NCBI GenBank assembly: GCA_963383645.1
Contig: OY726572.1
Span: 72,306,356 to 72,370,355 of the forward strand
Direction of reading: 5' to 3'
DNA length: 64,000 nucleotides
From: Muscardinus avellanarius
Lineage: Eukaryota; Chordata; Mammalia; Rodentia; Gliridae
Position numbers and translations under genes: made by a program. Shown here in pieces: positions 45,856-58,005 of this stretch. The notes under the pieces were generated by a model that searched no databases, was not told the DNA's origin, and saw nothing but the letters and a program-made list of their open reading frames with translations. The number at the start of each line of letters is the position of its first letter. Position 1 is the stretch's first letter.

Positions 45856-46600
45856 ATTAGCAGAAACACAGCCAGCTTGGACTAAGTAGTAATGAGAGAA
45901 GGCTACTGGACTTCTATTATTTTAATGGCTACTAAAAATACTTGCAAATTTGTGCTGTTTTATCATAAAATAACCATAAATATTCACATGGTTTAATGTT
46001 TATGCTTTTGTACCATGTGATGCCTAGCAGTCAATTTATCATTTCTTTGTTGAATCGTCCACCTGCTAGCCAATGCCTCTGCATAACCTTTCAGCCCTGA
46101 CCACAAGCAACTACGAAGGCATATTTGGCAGCCCCTGGGGTCACGTTCCTCTGCTCACTTAACACTGGGTGCACAGCCACAGCTGGGAAGTTTCTGAAGG
46201 CGCTTGGAGTCATGGGTTCTGGCTGTCCCTGTGTTCCATGTTCTTAGGTATATCTGTATTTCTAGCCAAGCAACTCCATTTAGAAGACTCATTACTAAAG
46301 GGCTTTAGCAGAGACTTTTCTCAGAAACTTTTGGAAAGATCTCAGCCTCTTGTGAGATAAGGAAACTTGAAGACAAGTTTCATCTATTCTGTACTTTTTC
46401 ATTCCTAGCAATTTCCATTCTCCTTCCTCTTGGACCCAGGTCCAAAAAATTGAAGAAACGTTTTGTGCAGTGCTACCTCCCCAATGAGACTACTCCTTGA
46501 ATCTGTGCTGATCAATCTGACCTTCAAGAGTGCTGGATCATAAAGATGAATGCGGGAGTCAGTAAGTTTATTACTAATATTATGTTGACTTACTGCCTTT
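45856..46600. other. Unassigned DNA
   Basis: GC is nearer 45% at 46050-46500 than in the flanks. A 63-residue frame at 46169-46360 has no recognisable domain. An old LTR is possible but I cannot name one. Confidence 0.4.
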
Positions 46601-46602
46601 TT

Positions 46603-46808
46603 GTTGTTGTTTTTATTGAGATTTGAACACAGGGGTAATATACCTCTAAGCCATACCCCCAGCTTTTTTTATTATTTTTATTTTGAAACAGGGTCTTTCT
46701 ACATTGTTGAGAGTCTCCCTAAGTTGTTGATGCTGTCATCAAACCTACAATCCTCCTGCTTTAGCTTCTCAAATACTGGGACTACAGGCATGCGCCACTA
46801 CCCTCAGT
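46603..46808 (-). mobile_element. Diverged B1-dID SINE
   Basis: Minus-strand dimer with ID half 'tttgaacacaggggtaatatacctc', linker 'attttgaaacagggtc' and B1 half ending 'gcatgcgccactaccctc'. Confidence 0.8.
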
Positions 46809-47725
46809 GGTTTATTGTCTTAATTAGCTATTCTGATGTCTGTCAGCTCAACTTTGGGCAGCACAACCCAATTCTGAACACTTAGATTTCCTATAAAATA
46901 GACATGTAATGACTCAAAGAATACCTTAACAATTTTCCAAAGAACATAAATTTTATGAGCCATATTTTCTATCCATAAATGGTAAAAACACAAACTAAAA
47001 AGATAATATAAGCTAATTAACATATTATAAAACTACCATCCAATTGATATAACATTATAATTAAATATGGCAATAGTTATCACATGCCTCGGCAATATAC
47101 TTGTTGAATCCATAATTACACTTCCATATATTTTTCCTAATGAACATATAATAAAAATCACATATTCAGAATTTCACCCATATTTAGGTATAGTTATGCT
47201 CAATGCAAAAGTGACAAGTACTTAGACAAAGTTTTGAGAAAAAGGAAGAAAAAAAGTCTAGATTTACAGGTTTCACCCCAAGAGCAAGAGGGTTCTTTTT
47301 GCCAAGGTTAACTGACATAAGCAAAAACCAAAATGCACTAGCTATAAATGTGCCTTGAATAAGATCGATTGACTCCTTTGGTGGTTACACGATATTTTAG
47401 CAGACTATTTTCAAATAGTCTGAATCTTATAGGGAACCTGAACATACATGTTACTTTTCCATATTTTTGTTTCAATTATTTAATATATTCAAATAGTTTA
47501 ATAGGTTAAACTATAATCCCGGATGATTATAACTTGTTATTTTTCAAACACTGAATTTTTTGCATCATCCTTACCCATATGTTCTTCTAAAACAAAAATG
47601 ATTTATTGTGTGAATAAGTTTAATACTAATAGTGTTTGTCATTTTTATAAAAATCATATCAATTTATCTTAGTCATCATGCCCTTTGAATTTAATGCTGC
47701 TGTATAATCATTAAGTTCTTAAAAA
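46809..47725. other. Unassigned AT-rich DNA
   Basis: About 900 bp with no recognised element. Confidence 0.45.
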
Positions 47726-47732
47726 TAAGAGC

Positions 47733-47937
47733 ATTGCTGGGCATGGTGGCGAATGCTTGTAATCCCAGAATTCAGGAGGCAGAGACAGAAGGTTCCCAGA
47801 CAGCCTCAGCTACTTAGTGAGGCCCTCTCTTCGCAACTCAGTGAGACCCTGTTTCAAAAATAAAAAGCAGTAAAAATAAGGGCAGGAGGTGTAGCTCAAA
47901 AGTAGAATGCCCCTGGGTTCCATCCCCCATACTGCAA

Positions 47938-47982
<45 letters not shown>
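47733..47982 (+). mobile_element. B1-dID SINE with (AAT)n tail
   Basis: Plus-strand type A dimer, little diverged. The A tail has become a perfect (AAT)n of about 15 units (47938-47982). Confidence 0.9.
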
Positions 47983-47983
<1 letters not shown>

Positions 47984-49255
47984 GCATTATCTGGAATCAG
48001 TCTATACAAGTATAAAATATGTGTTGCTTAGAAAATATTGAAGTCTGTTTTGTGAACAAATTCTGCATGCAGACATGAACTATGAAGAAAAATATAGATA
48101 ATAACTTTCATTATAATTTGGTAAAACCACTGAGATAAGAAATAAGTTTCTTCAGAATGTAAAAAATAAAACTTGAAGAGGTGTAGACACGTGTGTATAT
48201 TTACTCATGTGTGTTTAACTCTTGTCTCAATACAGGAAAAAATTTACACTAATAATTCTGGTCAGCTGGGCAAGGATGTTCAGAAAGAGCAGATGGAAGT
48301 TCTGAACAATCTATTTGATGACTAAATTTGTCTTAATCCTTCATTCTGAATTAAAGTGGTGCAAAAAACTTTTCTGATTGTAAAATGACCGAATGTTTGG
48401 ATGTTCTATTGAGACCATTCCATTTAAGAAAAGTTGATGAATGCATTTTCATTCCTATGATAGACAAAGTGAAAGGTGTTATGTGTTTTAGATAAGGAGG
48501 TTCTATTAGCAGTCTTAAAAAGGAGCTCACAATTAGTGCCAGCTAAGGACAATCCAAAATGTAGCTAATAATGTGACGAGTGTTTATGAATAAGGTACTC
48601 TGGGAGCACAGAAGCAGCAGCAATTAATTCTGCTAGAAGTGCAAAGGACTATTTTATAAATAAGGTGATAAATCAATTGCTAATGAATGGATTTTTACCA
48701 TCAAGGTGAGGGAAAACATTCTAAACAAACAAAGAAAATCAAAGTAAATATCACAATACCTCTGTCAGGTACTTAACACCATTTTGCAGATAAATTTTTT
48801 GAGGTTCAAAGTTCTTATACGAATTCCTCTTCTGAGTTAAGAGTTTGAAATGAGATTGTAATGTAAAGTATTAAATCTCATTTGTGATCTTCCTGTCTCT
48901 TTCTTACATTGTTTCAGTAATAATTACAAATTCCGAATGGCAATAGATACACAAATTTGAAGATGGATTCCATATACATTTATTTTCATGAAAGTATCAT
49001 GGCTGTACAAGCAAAGCAATATTACAGAACTTTGCTGTGGATAGAAAAGCGAAAAATATCTGGGTCCGGAAGATGACAGTGTTCCAGACTGAGGAGGTGG
49101 GAAAGACAGGGACTCAAGGCCACAGGAGAAAGAAATCTTGATAACATACAAATGTTGAAGCAACCGAGAATGAAGCAATAGAGAATCCCAAAAGATGTAT
49201 GTCAAAAGATTGAAATAGTAATGCAACCCCTGCTCCCATGCAAAAAAATAATCCA
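47983..49255. other. Unassigned DNA
   Basis: About 1.3 kb. A 110-residue minus-strand frame at 48924-49256 shows no recognisable domain. Confidence 0.45.
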
Positions 49256-49885
49256 CTAAATTTTAGCAAATATTTAAGCAAACACTAATTCCTTTGATAT
49301 ACAACATATAATAGGAAGGGCCATACCTAACACGCTCTATGAGGCCAACACTAGCTTGACAATAATTGAGCCAAAGTGTGACAAGAAAACCACACAGCAA
49401 TATTCTTATGTACCTATCTGAAAATATAGTTAGTGAAACACCAAAAAAAACAAATTTAACAAAAATATTAAAAAAGTTGATACAACATGACCAAGTATAA
49501 TTTTTACCCAAGATGCAAGAGCAGTCCAATGTAAGAATTTAAATCAATGTGGCACACTACATTTATAACAAAGGTAAAAATGAACAAACGATAATAACGT
49601 ATATTGAAAAAACTCCAGAATGGACTGTTTAATGATTAAAAAACTGAAAACGGTCATAATCTTCATCAATATATAAGGCCCTCCATAAAAAGTCCACAAC
49701 AAAGATCACACTTAATGATGTAATACTAAAATCTTTCAACTCATTATCAAGAATAAGACAAAGCTGCTCAAATTCACCAGTTATTTGACAGCATACTAAA
49801 AGATGTAAAAAGGACCAGACAAGAAAATAAAACAAATGGCACATACAATTGACAAAAACATTTAATTGAGCTCTGTTAATAGATA

Positions 49886-49985
49886 AATCCTCTCAATTTC
49901 TCTTTCTCTCTTTCTCTTTTTCTCTTTCTCCCCATTTGTGTGTGTTTGTGTGTGCATATGTATGTGTATGTGTGTGTATTGTGTG
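49886..49985. repeat. CTTT / TGTG microsatellite
   Basis: A pyrimidine run followed by TG-type repeats inside the L1 relic. Confidence 0.9.
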
Positions 49986-50150
49986 TTCTAAAGAACTGGC
50001 CCAAAAGCTAAAAGCATACACTAAAATTGCAAGGTAAAAAAATCAACATGAAATAATCACCTGTTTTCAAATACTTACAATTAAAAATCAAGAAATTTAA
50101 GAAAGCAATTCATTTAAATAATATTAAATTTTATGAAATACCTAGGAATA

Positions 50151-50362
50151 GCCGGGCGTGGGGCCACATGCTTGTAATCCCAGCATTTGGGAGGCTGAGA
50201 CCAGAGGATCACAGTTTGTGGACAGCCTCAGCTACATAGTAAGGCCCTTTGTAAATTAGTGAGGCTCTGTTTAAGTAAAGAATAAAAAAATACCGCAGGG
50301 GATGTAGCTTGGAGGTTCCACCCCGAGACCCACAAACAAAACAAAACAAAATAAAACAAAAC
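50151..50362 (+). mobile_element. B1-dID SINE inserted in the L1 relic
   Basis: Plus-strand type A dimer with an AAAAC tail. The 13-bp duplication ATACCTAGGAATA at 50138-50150 and 50363-50375 is perfect and duplicates L1 ORF2 sequence. Confidence 0.94.
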
Positions 50363-50439
50363 ATACCTAGGAATAAATCTAATCAAGTAGGTTGAAAGAT
50401 GTATACACAGAAACTACAATATTGCCTAATAAAAAAACT

Positions 50440-50627
50440 AGGGCAGTTAGTGTAGCTCAGAAGTAGAATTACCCTCAGTTCCATTCCCAGTACCACAAAA
50501 ATATATTAGATAAAAATTATATTTTTGTCATACTGGGAATGGAACTGAGGAAGCTGAGGCTGTCCTCAAACTAATCCTCCTGTCTCAGGCTCCTAAATAC
50601 TGTAGTTACAAGCATGTTCCACTTGCC
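50440..50627. mobile_element. Head-to-head SINE pieces (ID half plus; B1 half minus)
   Basis: 50440-50505 is an ID-like half in plus orientation with its tail. 50525-50627 is the ID start and B1 half in minus orientation. They sit back to back in the L1 relic, as from a 5'-inverted or rearranged SINE insertion. Confidence 0.65.
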
Positions 50628-51235
50628 AAAGCAATTCTCAGCAATAGAATCCAGCAAGAGGCTTCATAATCCCTGACTTAAAATTATATTACAGAATTAT
50701 AGTCATTTAAACAGCATGATATTGGCACAAAAACAGGCACATAGACCAATGGAACATAAGAGAAGACGCAGAAACAAATTCACACACTTATAACCAATTG
50801 ATCAACAGAAACATCAAATACATATGCTGAAGAAAAGACAGCCTTTTCAACAAATGGTGTTGGAAAAACGGCCTATCATATAGAGAAATGTAACTAAATT
50901 CTTACCTCTCACCATGCCCAGAAATCTACTTCATATGGATCAAAGACCTGTAAGTAAGATCAGAGTCTATGAAGCTATTAGAGGAGGGCACAGGTTCAAC
51001 ACTCCAACATAAGTCACAGGTAGAAAATCTCTCCTAAAGCTTTCCCCCAAGCTAAGAATCTTCTCCCCAAAGCTCAGGAAATTAAAACAAGAATTGGTAA
51101 GTAGGATGACCTCAAACTAAGAAGTTTCTGCTAATCAAAGAAAATCATCAAGAGTCTGAAGAGAAAGCCTGCAGAATGAGAGATCTTTAGCAGCTATCCC
51201 ATTGACAGGGCTAATATTCAGAATATACAAAGAAG

Positions 51236-51558
51236 TTAATTGCATTATAAATAATGTTTCTGTATGTAGACAATGCACAAACCACACATATACAGCTCAG
51301 AGAATTATCACTAATATCACTTTCTCAGTCATGAAGTTCCACATTATCAGTATCACACAATTCCACTACTTCCTAGAACCCCCATGAAAAGAAGAAATTA
51401 GAAATGCCTTATCTTTGGATTCACATTCAAACACTCAGATTCTAAGATAAAGGCAGCTGAAAACTAAAAGAATGAAGCACTAACTTTTAGACATTGCTTT
51501 CATCTTACTGTTTTAAATTTTCTTGCTTTCATCTTACTGCTTATAAAAGGAAAACATA
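51236..51558. other. Unassigned DNA
   Basis: Nothing recognised. The frame at 51202-51387 begins in L1 sequence. Confidence 0.4.
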
Positions 51559-51560
51559 AG

Positions 51561-51765
51561 CTGGGCAGGAGGCACATGTGTATAATCTCAGTACTTGGGA
51601 GGTTGAGACCGGAGGATAAGTTCTAGGCCAGCCTCACCAACATGACAAAACCTGTGTTAATTTAGGGAGACCCTGTTTCAAAATTAAAAAATAAGGTATT
51701 GGGGTGTAGGTCAGAGATAGAACACCCTGAGTTCAATCCCCACTACACACAGGTAAGTAAATAAA
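51561..51765 (+). mobile_element. Diverged B1-dID SINE
   Basis: Plus-strand dimer: 'gctgggcaggaggcac', 'ggccagcctcaccaac', ID half 'ggggtgtaggtcagagatag', short AAAT tail. Confidence 0.8.
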
Positions 51766-53050
51766 TAAATGGAAGGTAGAATTTCAATTAAAGTTTGTTT
51801 AGTAAGTTAACTAATACATTTCTACATAGACTTTCTATACATTAAAAAATCAATGCATGACAATCCATATATTAGAATGGTGTTGGTACAAATGAAGCAC
51901 AGAATCTATTTTAAATAATGAATGTAACATATGATGGGGCAAACACAACCTGAAATTTTGCTTCAAAGAGAGTCAAACTGTGTATGCTAATAAAATAAAT
52001 TTCAAATTATGTAACATTTTAAAAAATTAAGTAAAAATAAAGCATTTAAATCTCAAAGTAGTTCTCACATTCAGTTAAATTTTTATTCAGATTAAATTAC
52101 CTTTCCTTACTTTCAATTTAAATAGTAGTTAATTAATATGTTCTTACTGAAATTAAGAGAAAAGTAAATTTGGGAACTGACATACTAAATGTGAGGATAA
52201 GTATCTTGAAAAAAAACAATAAAATTCTTGGTGACAATGACATTACGCATTAAATTTATAGTAGCTGGTTAAACAATACACATCCTCCTCCATACTTCTA
52301 TGTTTTTCTCTAGGATCATTTTTATAGACTTTATTATTCATGGTAGAATTGTAAAGAGGCAACTCAAGTATGTTTTGGAACACTGAGTGCACCTTTAAGA
52401 AAGGTTCTATTTTTAAGATTTCTCCAAATAATAGATTAGTTAAATATCTCAGAAACAGTAATTTTCTTTAGCTTACAGATAGGTTTTCACCATGGGCAAT
52501 TCCAAAATAGAATGTTTTTTTCCCAAAAAGGGAACCACCCACAGAGCATGTTAACCTTTTAAAGATATAATCAAGATAAAACCTTATATATAAGAAACAC
52601 GTATTTTAAACCATGTATTTTAAATCATGTATTTTAAACCATACCTTTTTTCATCCTGTTTCAAAATTGCTTTTTTTTTCTCCTTAAGCTAGTTTATCTT
52701 AGTGATCATTGGCTTTTCTCATGTTTCAAAATATTAAATCGTATACTGTTTTTCAATGGTTAGAGGACATACTAGCAGACAACCTAATGTAACCTGTCAG
52801 TGATCATAAGATAACATCACTTCAAAGACATCAGTCCTTATACTTTCTGGTATGCTTTAAGTGGACAAAAAGAGAAAAATAGATTTGATTTTCATCTATA
52901 AAAACCTATCCTTTGTCTGACCTTCTAGCTTAGTAATTTCATTATTGACTATTAGTATTTTAATCTATAAGAAGAATCAACTTATGATTCATCCCTTGAA
53001 GTTTCTAACAGGATATGCATGCATTTTTATTTTCTATTTTCTTTCTTTTA
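51766..53050. other. Unassigned AT-rich DNA
   Basis: About 1.3 kb. Contains a threefold 14-bp tandem repeat at 52599-52640. Confidence 0.45.
52599..52640. repeat. 14-bp tandem repeat, three units
   Basis: Units ACGTATTTTAAACC, ATGTATTTTAAATC and ATGTATTTTAAACC follow each other directly. Confidence 0.93.
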
Positions 53051-53059
53051 TTCTGTTGG

Positions 53060-53255
53060 GGAGGATTGGCAGTACTAGGGATTGAACCCCGGGGCAGTCT
53101 CCACTGAGCAACAACCCCACTCCTATTTTTTTAAGGTTTTATTTTGAAACAGAGTCTCACTAAGATGTCACACTGTACTACCCTCGAACCTAGGCTCCTC
53201 CTGTCTCAGCTTCCCAAATACTGATATATAGGTGTGATCCATTGCAACCAATACA
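53060..53255 (-). mobile_element. Diverged B1-dID SINE
   Basis: Minus-strand dimer: 'gtactagggattgaacccc' ID half, linker 'ttattttgaaacagagtctc', B1 half ending about 53255. Confidence 0.8.
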
Positions 53256-53364
53256 TTTTTATTTTCCAATGTCACAATTTATCACCATTATTACTGGTTT
53301 AATATTTAATTTTATATTAATCTCTACTCAATATGATCATCCTATATATTTTTGTATAACCTCT

Positions 53365-53545
53365 AGATATTCTACTTCTGAGCTACCTATGCCTTCAATC
53401 TTATTATATATTTATTTTGAAACTGGGTCTCACTAAGTTGCTGAGGGCCTTGATGAAGTGCTCAGACTGGACTAGAAACTGCAATCCTTCTGCCTCAGCC
53501 TTCCAAGTACTGGGATTATAGGAGTGCACTACCATGCCCAACATG
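53365..53545 (-). mobile_element. Diverged B1-dID SINE
   Basis: Second minus-strand copy: 'attctacttctgagctacc', linker 'ttattttgaaactgggtctc', ending 'gcactaccatgcccaac'. Its ID end is truncated. Confidence 0.78.
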
Positions 53546-56245
53546 TTCTCTTATATAGAGAGTATCATAACTATTTTCTAAAAGAAAAATTGTTCAGTAG
53601 AGAGTGCTTAAAAACAAACATTAAAATAATTTATGATCTCATTGTCTAAAACAAGAATAGCTCAATTTTATGTATATATAAATCTATTCCCATTATATGA
53701 ATTAGTCTATAGATGTATTTAATATTGTGTGTTGTACATGTATATTCTACATCCAGTGCATTGACTTTAAATACATACAAAATTATAAATATCATGTATA
53801 TTTATACACACACACATATACATATATATATATATATATAGAAAAACATGGTTGTAAATGATAAGATACTCCATTAATTGACAATGTTTTCACTTTTTAT
53901 TTAAAAGGGAACATTTAAAATTAACAAAATTCTTTACATAAAAATATTACACATCACTTAATTTTATGAAAGGAAATTAACTTTCATAAACATTTCTCAA
54001 TTGCTTTGGTAGGTCTTCTGCAAGAAACTTTTTGCATATCAATTATTGAGAAAACATTTAAATTTTCTAGATGTGAAATTATTGGTTCCAAATTTGTGTG
54101 AAATTATAAAGCATATGATTTGCCCTTGAAAGAAGAGAAGCAAAGAACAATGATCCTTACTATGAAGTTCAAAGTTGACGCTGAGATTTCTGACACAAAC
54201 TAATTGTTAAGATGAGCATTGAATTAAATAATAGGCTACAATACTGTCATCTCTATCACCATCAAATTACAGTGTTATTATTCAATTTGTCAACAAATAT
54301 AGAGAAATGTAATTATACTTAAGGTATGATTATTATTGTACCTGCATAATGACCTGGAAATTGATAAAGAAATATTTTAAAAATGAACCCATAATCAATA
54401 TATAAAAGGCATATTAACAAAATAAAAATGTATGTAATCTCACTCATTTTTAATGAGTTAATTTATAAATAATTACAGTATTTTCTCTCTCCAACAAGCA
54501 AACGTTACATCCTTGTTAAGCTGAGTGAATGAACATAGGTTTGGAGCAACAAGTAATTTTTGACTCCAGGGTAATGGAATTGGATGTGGCCTCCTTGGAA
54601 GATATATGACAATAACTTGAGAGGTACAAGACCTCTTTAAAAATAAGTTACATATGCAGAGATAAATGATACAAACAGATCACATGTAGCTAAAGTTAGG
54701 TATCAGTATGTTAAAGGTATATTTTTTAATAGTTTACTATTTTTTGCACCAAACTGCCATTACCCTGATGTCCTAAAGGCAGCTGCTTTGTAGCCTAAAC
54801 TAAATAAGATGAGAAACAGTGAAATGACCTAGGAGCATTCTACCTTTCTGGGATGTGAAAGAAGATGATAAGTTTTCCTAGAGTGACAACTTTGGAAAAA
54901 ATTTGAGATTTCAGCAAACTGCTACTTTCTATACTTTCTCCACATGAAAGTTACCATCTTTCTCAAGATAAATTATAACACAACCTGCTGCCTGAGTCAC
55001 AAATGAAGAGACAGTTTCTGTCCTCTCAGCTGCTGTGATGACTGTGGCGTAGCACTGAGTTAGGAATATACTTGAACTGACATTTCAGAAGGGTTCAAGT
55101 TTCCCAGAAGACAGACACTGAGTCAATAATTCCCTGGAATTCTGAGATGACATTTACAGAAAAATAGGCTATTGCCAACCCCAAAGCGAGAGATTTTTAA
55201 GTTGCCGTTTAGAGATAACAAAGCCCATGGCAAACATACTGCAGAGAAAGATCCTTGGCAATAGGAGATAGGGAACCATTGAAAGAACCCAGAATTATAT
55301 AAGTAAAAGAACTGACATTGAATTCAGCCACACCCAGATGTATTCAGCATTAGATTAAAAATTTACTAAATCAAAAATTTTGCATTTTGTTGTTACCTGT
55401 CAAATAAGATTTGTTATTATTGATATTTCCTCCTTAACCCACTGCCCAAATTCACAAGAGAGACCAACTTATCTTGTTAACAACTTTGCCACAGGTTTCC
55501 AAGCTGAGGCAGGCTCAAAAAGAAAGGATAAGCAATGAAAACCCATTACATTAACATGACATTTATTAGGATGTCTTACCATCGATGTCTGGAGGACATT
55601 TTTATTACTTGAGCCTGTTTGAGAATCTGCAGGGCCTGTACATGTGTTTACATAGCATGGAGGAATTATGAACTCACAAAGCAAACTCAAAGGGGAAATC
55701 ATTAAAAAGAATGAAGGTAAGTTGATTTAGTAAGCTGGATTGAACCTTTACAAGGATTTTCACTGCAACACTGTTAATATTAATAAGAGTTACCTTTAAA
55801 CCTTGATTGTTCTCCTGCAGAAAAATGGCAAAAATAGCATGGACTTAAAGTGGGATATCGTGAATCCCTCAGAAAAGATGGTAGATTTTGCTTGTGAAAA
55901 TATATATAACTCAAAACCACATTAAATGTCAAATGCTACAGACATTAAGAAAATAGTTAATTATGTGACCTTCATTCTGTGTGGTTTTTTCCAAACTAAG
56001 TATTTTTTGAGATTCCCAGTACAGATTTATTAACTTTTAACTTTAAATTATTAAAGATAATGTATTAGTTTAAACTAGTGTATTAGTTTAATATCTTTAA
56101 CAGGTTAATTTGCTTTGTTATGGGTAATTTTGATTTTATAGCTTTCAGTGAAGCTTTTCCATGTTATCTTGTATTAAGAAATAACTTCAATATCTTAGGT
56201 ATTTATAATAACACTTTAAATTTTTGTTCCTCTGACATATCTTTA
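53546..56245. other. Unassigned AT-rich DNA
   Basis: About 2.7 kb holding a CA/TA microsatellite at 53805-53840 and no recognised transposon. A 77-residue minus-strand frame at 55469-55702 is not recognised and lacks coding support. Confidence 0.5.
53805..53840. repeat. (CA)n(TA)n microsatellite
   Basis: Six CA units pass into TA units. Confidence 0.9.
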
Positions 56246-56267
56246 TGGCTCACTTTATTTTTTTTTT

Positions 56268-56410
56268 ATTGGTGCATTGTAATCATATATCATATTGGAA
56301 TACAAGACTTGAGAGGATATACAAGCACACATCATCCAATTAGCCCTCATCCAGCCCCCATCCCATTCCCTCCCCCTCCCTCAATCCCATGCTTGTTTGG
56401 TGATTAACTT
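56268..56410 (-). other. L1-derived 3'UTR tail of the composite
   Basis: On the minus strand, 'gagggagggggagggaatgg', 'gagggctaattggatgatgtg' and 'gattacaatgcaccaataaa' align in order with the L1 3' end at 63775-63890 ('ggagagggaatggag', 'taagggctaattgggtgatg', 'gactacaatgcatc'). Such a tail would let L1 machinery recognise the RNA. Confidence 0.8.
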
Positions 56411-56639
56411 TGATACATTTGTTTATATACCTCCTGCTTTTTAAAGAGGCTCCATCCTCCCCTATTCCATACGCTCTGATTGGTCACCTTAGTTGCTTCA
56501 CTATAGGGCCCTTTCTATAGCTCGACCTCTTCCTGTTGCCCCTTTCCTCCTAGTTTTTGCTGATTAGGGGAAGCATCTGATTTTTATTTTCTGCGATATT
56601 TCTCTGCACATGCCGTGTTGTAAGTACCGATCCCACTCT

Positions 56640-57222
56640 TGAAGGCCCCAGTAGTAGCCTGGCTACCCAGTGGACTGATCCAGACCTCGCTGGCCCAAGC
56701 AGTGGCCTTGTCTCATGGGAGGCCCTGATTCTGGTCTCGCTGGCCTGGACACCAGCCTAACACCTCAGCAGGCTCCAATGCCGACCTCGCTGGCCCCAGC
56801 ACCAGTCTAACCCCTCGGCAGGCTCCGGTCCCAGCCTTGGAGGCCTCAGTAGCGGCCTTGCCTCACGAAAGGCTCCGATGCCACCCATTGGCCCCAGTAT
56901 CGGCCTGACCACTCCGCAGGCTCTTATCCTGACCTCGGAGGCCTGAGTAGCGGCCTTGCCTCATGGCAGGCTCCGATGCCAGCCACTGGCCCCAGTACCG
57001 GCCTAACCCCTAGGCAGGCTCCGATCCCGGCCTCGGAGACCCAAGCACCAGCCTTGCTTCACAGCAGACTCCGATGTCGACCATTGGCCCCGGCACCGGC
57101 CTAACCCCTCAGCAGGCTCTTATCCTGGCCTTGGAGGCTCCAGCACCGGCCTTGCCTCAAGGCAGGCTCCCATCCCAGCTTTGCTGTGTCCATCACGGGC
57201 CTCACCCCTCGGCAGGCTCCAA
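56640..57222. repeat. GC-rich VNTR, ~50-bp unit (copy 3)
   Basis: About 12 units of the same consensus as at 23205-24577 ('caggctccgatccc', 'cctcggaggcc', 'ccggcctaacccct'). The array is less than half as long as in copy 1, so unit number varies between copies. Confidence 0.92.
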
Positions 57223-57238
57223 TCAGAGCACCCTCATC

Positions 57239-57528
57239 GCCCAACCAATTGGCCCACGTTCTCGAGGGTGTGTGGTGGTAGCATTCTGCCTCTGGGGATA
57301 TTATTTCAAAGGTTCTAGGTGTAATGCATCAGTTCTCTGCCTCTCCTGAGTACTGGCCACTGCCAATGCCACTGCCTCCACCATTTCAAATCTTTCCCAA
57401 GCTCTTTTTCCATTCTGAATGTTGTCCAGTGTTCCTAAGCATGCGTGACAGTAGCATTCAACATTTTGTGTAATTTCTCCAAAAAAATAAGGTTGGTAGG
57501 ATCTGATTTCTACTTCTCCTGAATACAA
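57239..57528 (-). other. Open frame in the composite's unique segment
   Basis: The minus-strand frame ending at 57301 is open for about 96 codons; an internal ATG at 57528 gives 75 residues. Visible features are 'YQPYFFGEITQNVECYCHAC' with CxCxxC spacing, then a charged segment 'RAWERFEMVE'. I do not recognise the family. It may be a captured exon or retrocopy of a host gene, as primate SVA-F1 carries a MAST2 piece, or chance. No evidence that it is translated. Confidence 0.35.
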
Positions 57529-57829
57529 GTCTCCACCACCATCGCGAAGACTGCTTTCAACACCACCTTTCTCCTTGGTCTCCGCTAAAGTCTCTCCTTA
57601 CAGGTGTTGTCCTAGATTCTTAACAATATAGAGAAAAACAGCAGTCCTCCTTCATGGGGAATTTTTCCATAAGTTCCAGTGCATTTGAATAAGTTTTGTC
57701 TGCATCTCCAGTATCCTGGCATGCGCCATGGCCTTCTTAACCCCTCTCTGATATTATTTTTTTTTCTTTTTCTTTTCCTTTTTTTTTTTCAATAATAGAA
57801 AACAGTATGTGTGGTTTGAGGAGGTAGTG

Positions 57830-58005
57830 TGGGATCAGGCGTTCAGTAGTACTGTGACCCGGCCCAGTTTTCCCAAGGGTCAAGCGTGCTCTGCATTACT
57901 CTGCCCGGGGCCCAGAGTCCCGCGACCCGGGCCCTGACTGGCATGCTCCGCGCGACCCCTGCCCGGGATCCAGGGTCTTACGCGCCAGGTTTCTCCAGGG
58001 GTCTC
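57830..58005 (-). promoter_or_regulatory. CpG-rich 5' end of the composite, possible promoter
   Basis: About 13 CpG sites in roughly 170 bp ('gtcccgcgacccgggccc', 'gctccgcgcgacccctg', 'cttacgcgcc'), in a window where CpG is otherwise rare. By analogy with SVA and L1 5' ends this could be a methylation-controlled internal promoter; that role is inference. Confidence 0.5.

Larger units (their letters stand above)
49258..51235 (+). mobile_element. Decayed L1 ORF2 fragment
   Basis: Sense ORF2 relic with many stops: 'cacgctctatgaggccaac' (49330), 'acctaggaataaatctaatc' (50366), 'gatattggcacaaaaacagg' (50720), 'gacagccttttcaacaaatg' (50838), ending near 'atattcagaatatacaaag' (51215). Parallel order to ORF2 at 39566-42730. 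Interrupted by a CT/TG microsatellite and by SINEs. No 3'UTR follows, so the end was lost. Confidence 0.85.
56258..58005 (-). mobile_element. VNTR composite retrotransposon, copy 3 (longest)
   Basis: A perfect 12-bp duplication, TGGCTCACTTTA, at 56246-56257 and 58006-58017 delimits 1748 bp. Read on the minus strand: CpG-rich 5' region (58005 to ~57830); A-rich stretch (57790-57760); non-repetitive segment with a ~96-codon open frame (57755-57225); about 12 GC-rich ~50-bp tandem units (57222-56640); single-copy linker shared with copies 1 and 2 (56639-~56410); L1-like 3'UTR ending 'caatgcaccaataaaaaa' (56410-56268); A tail. It encodes no reverse transcriptase. Target duplication, A tail and an L1-like 3' end point to mobilisation by L1. 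The order CpG-rich 5' end, VNTR, 3' module and A tail parallels primate SVA without evident shared sequence. Confidence 0.88.
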
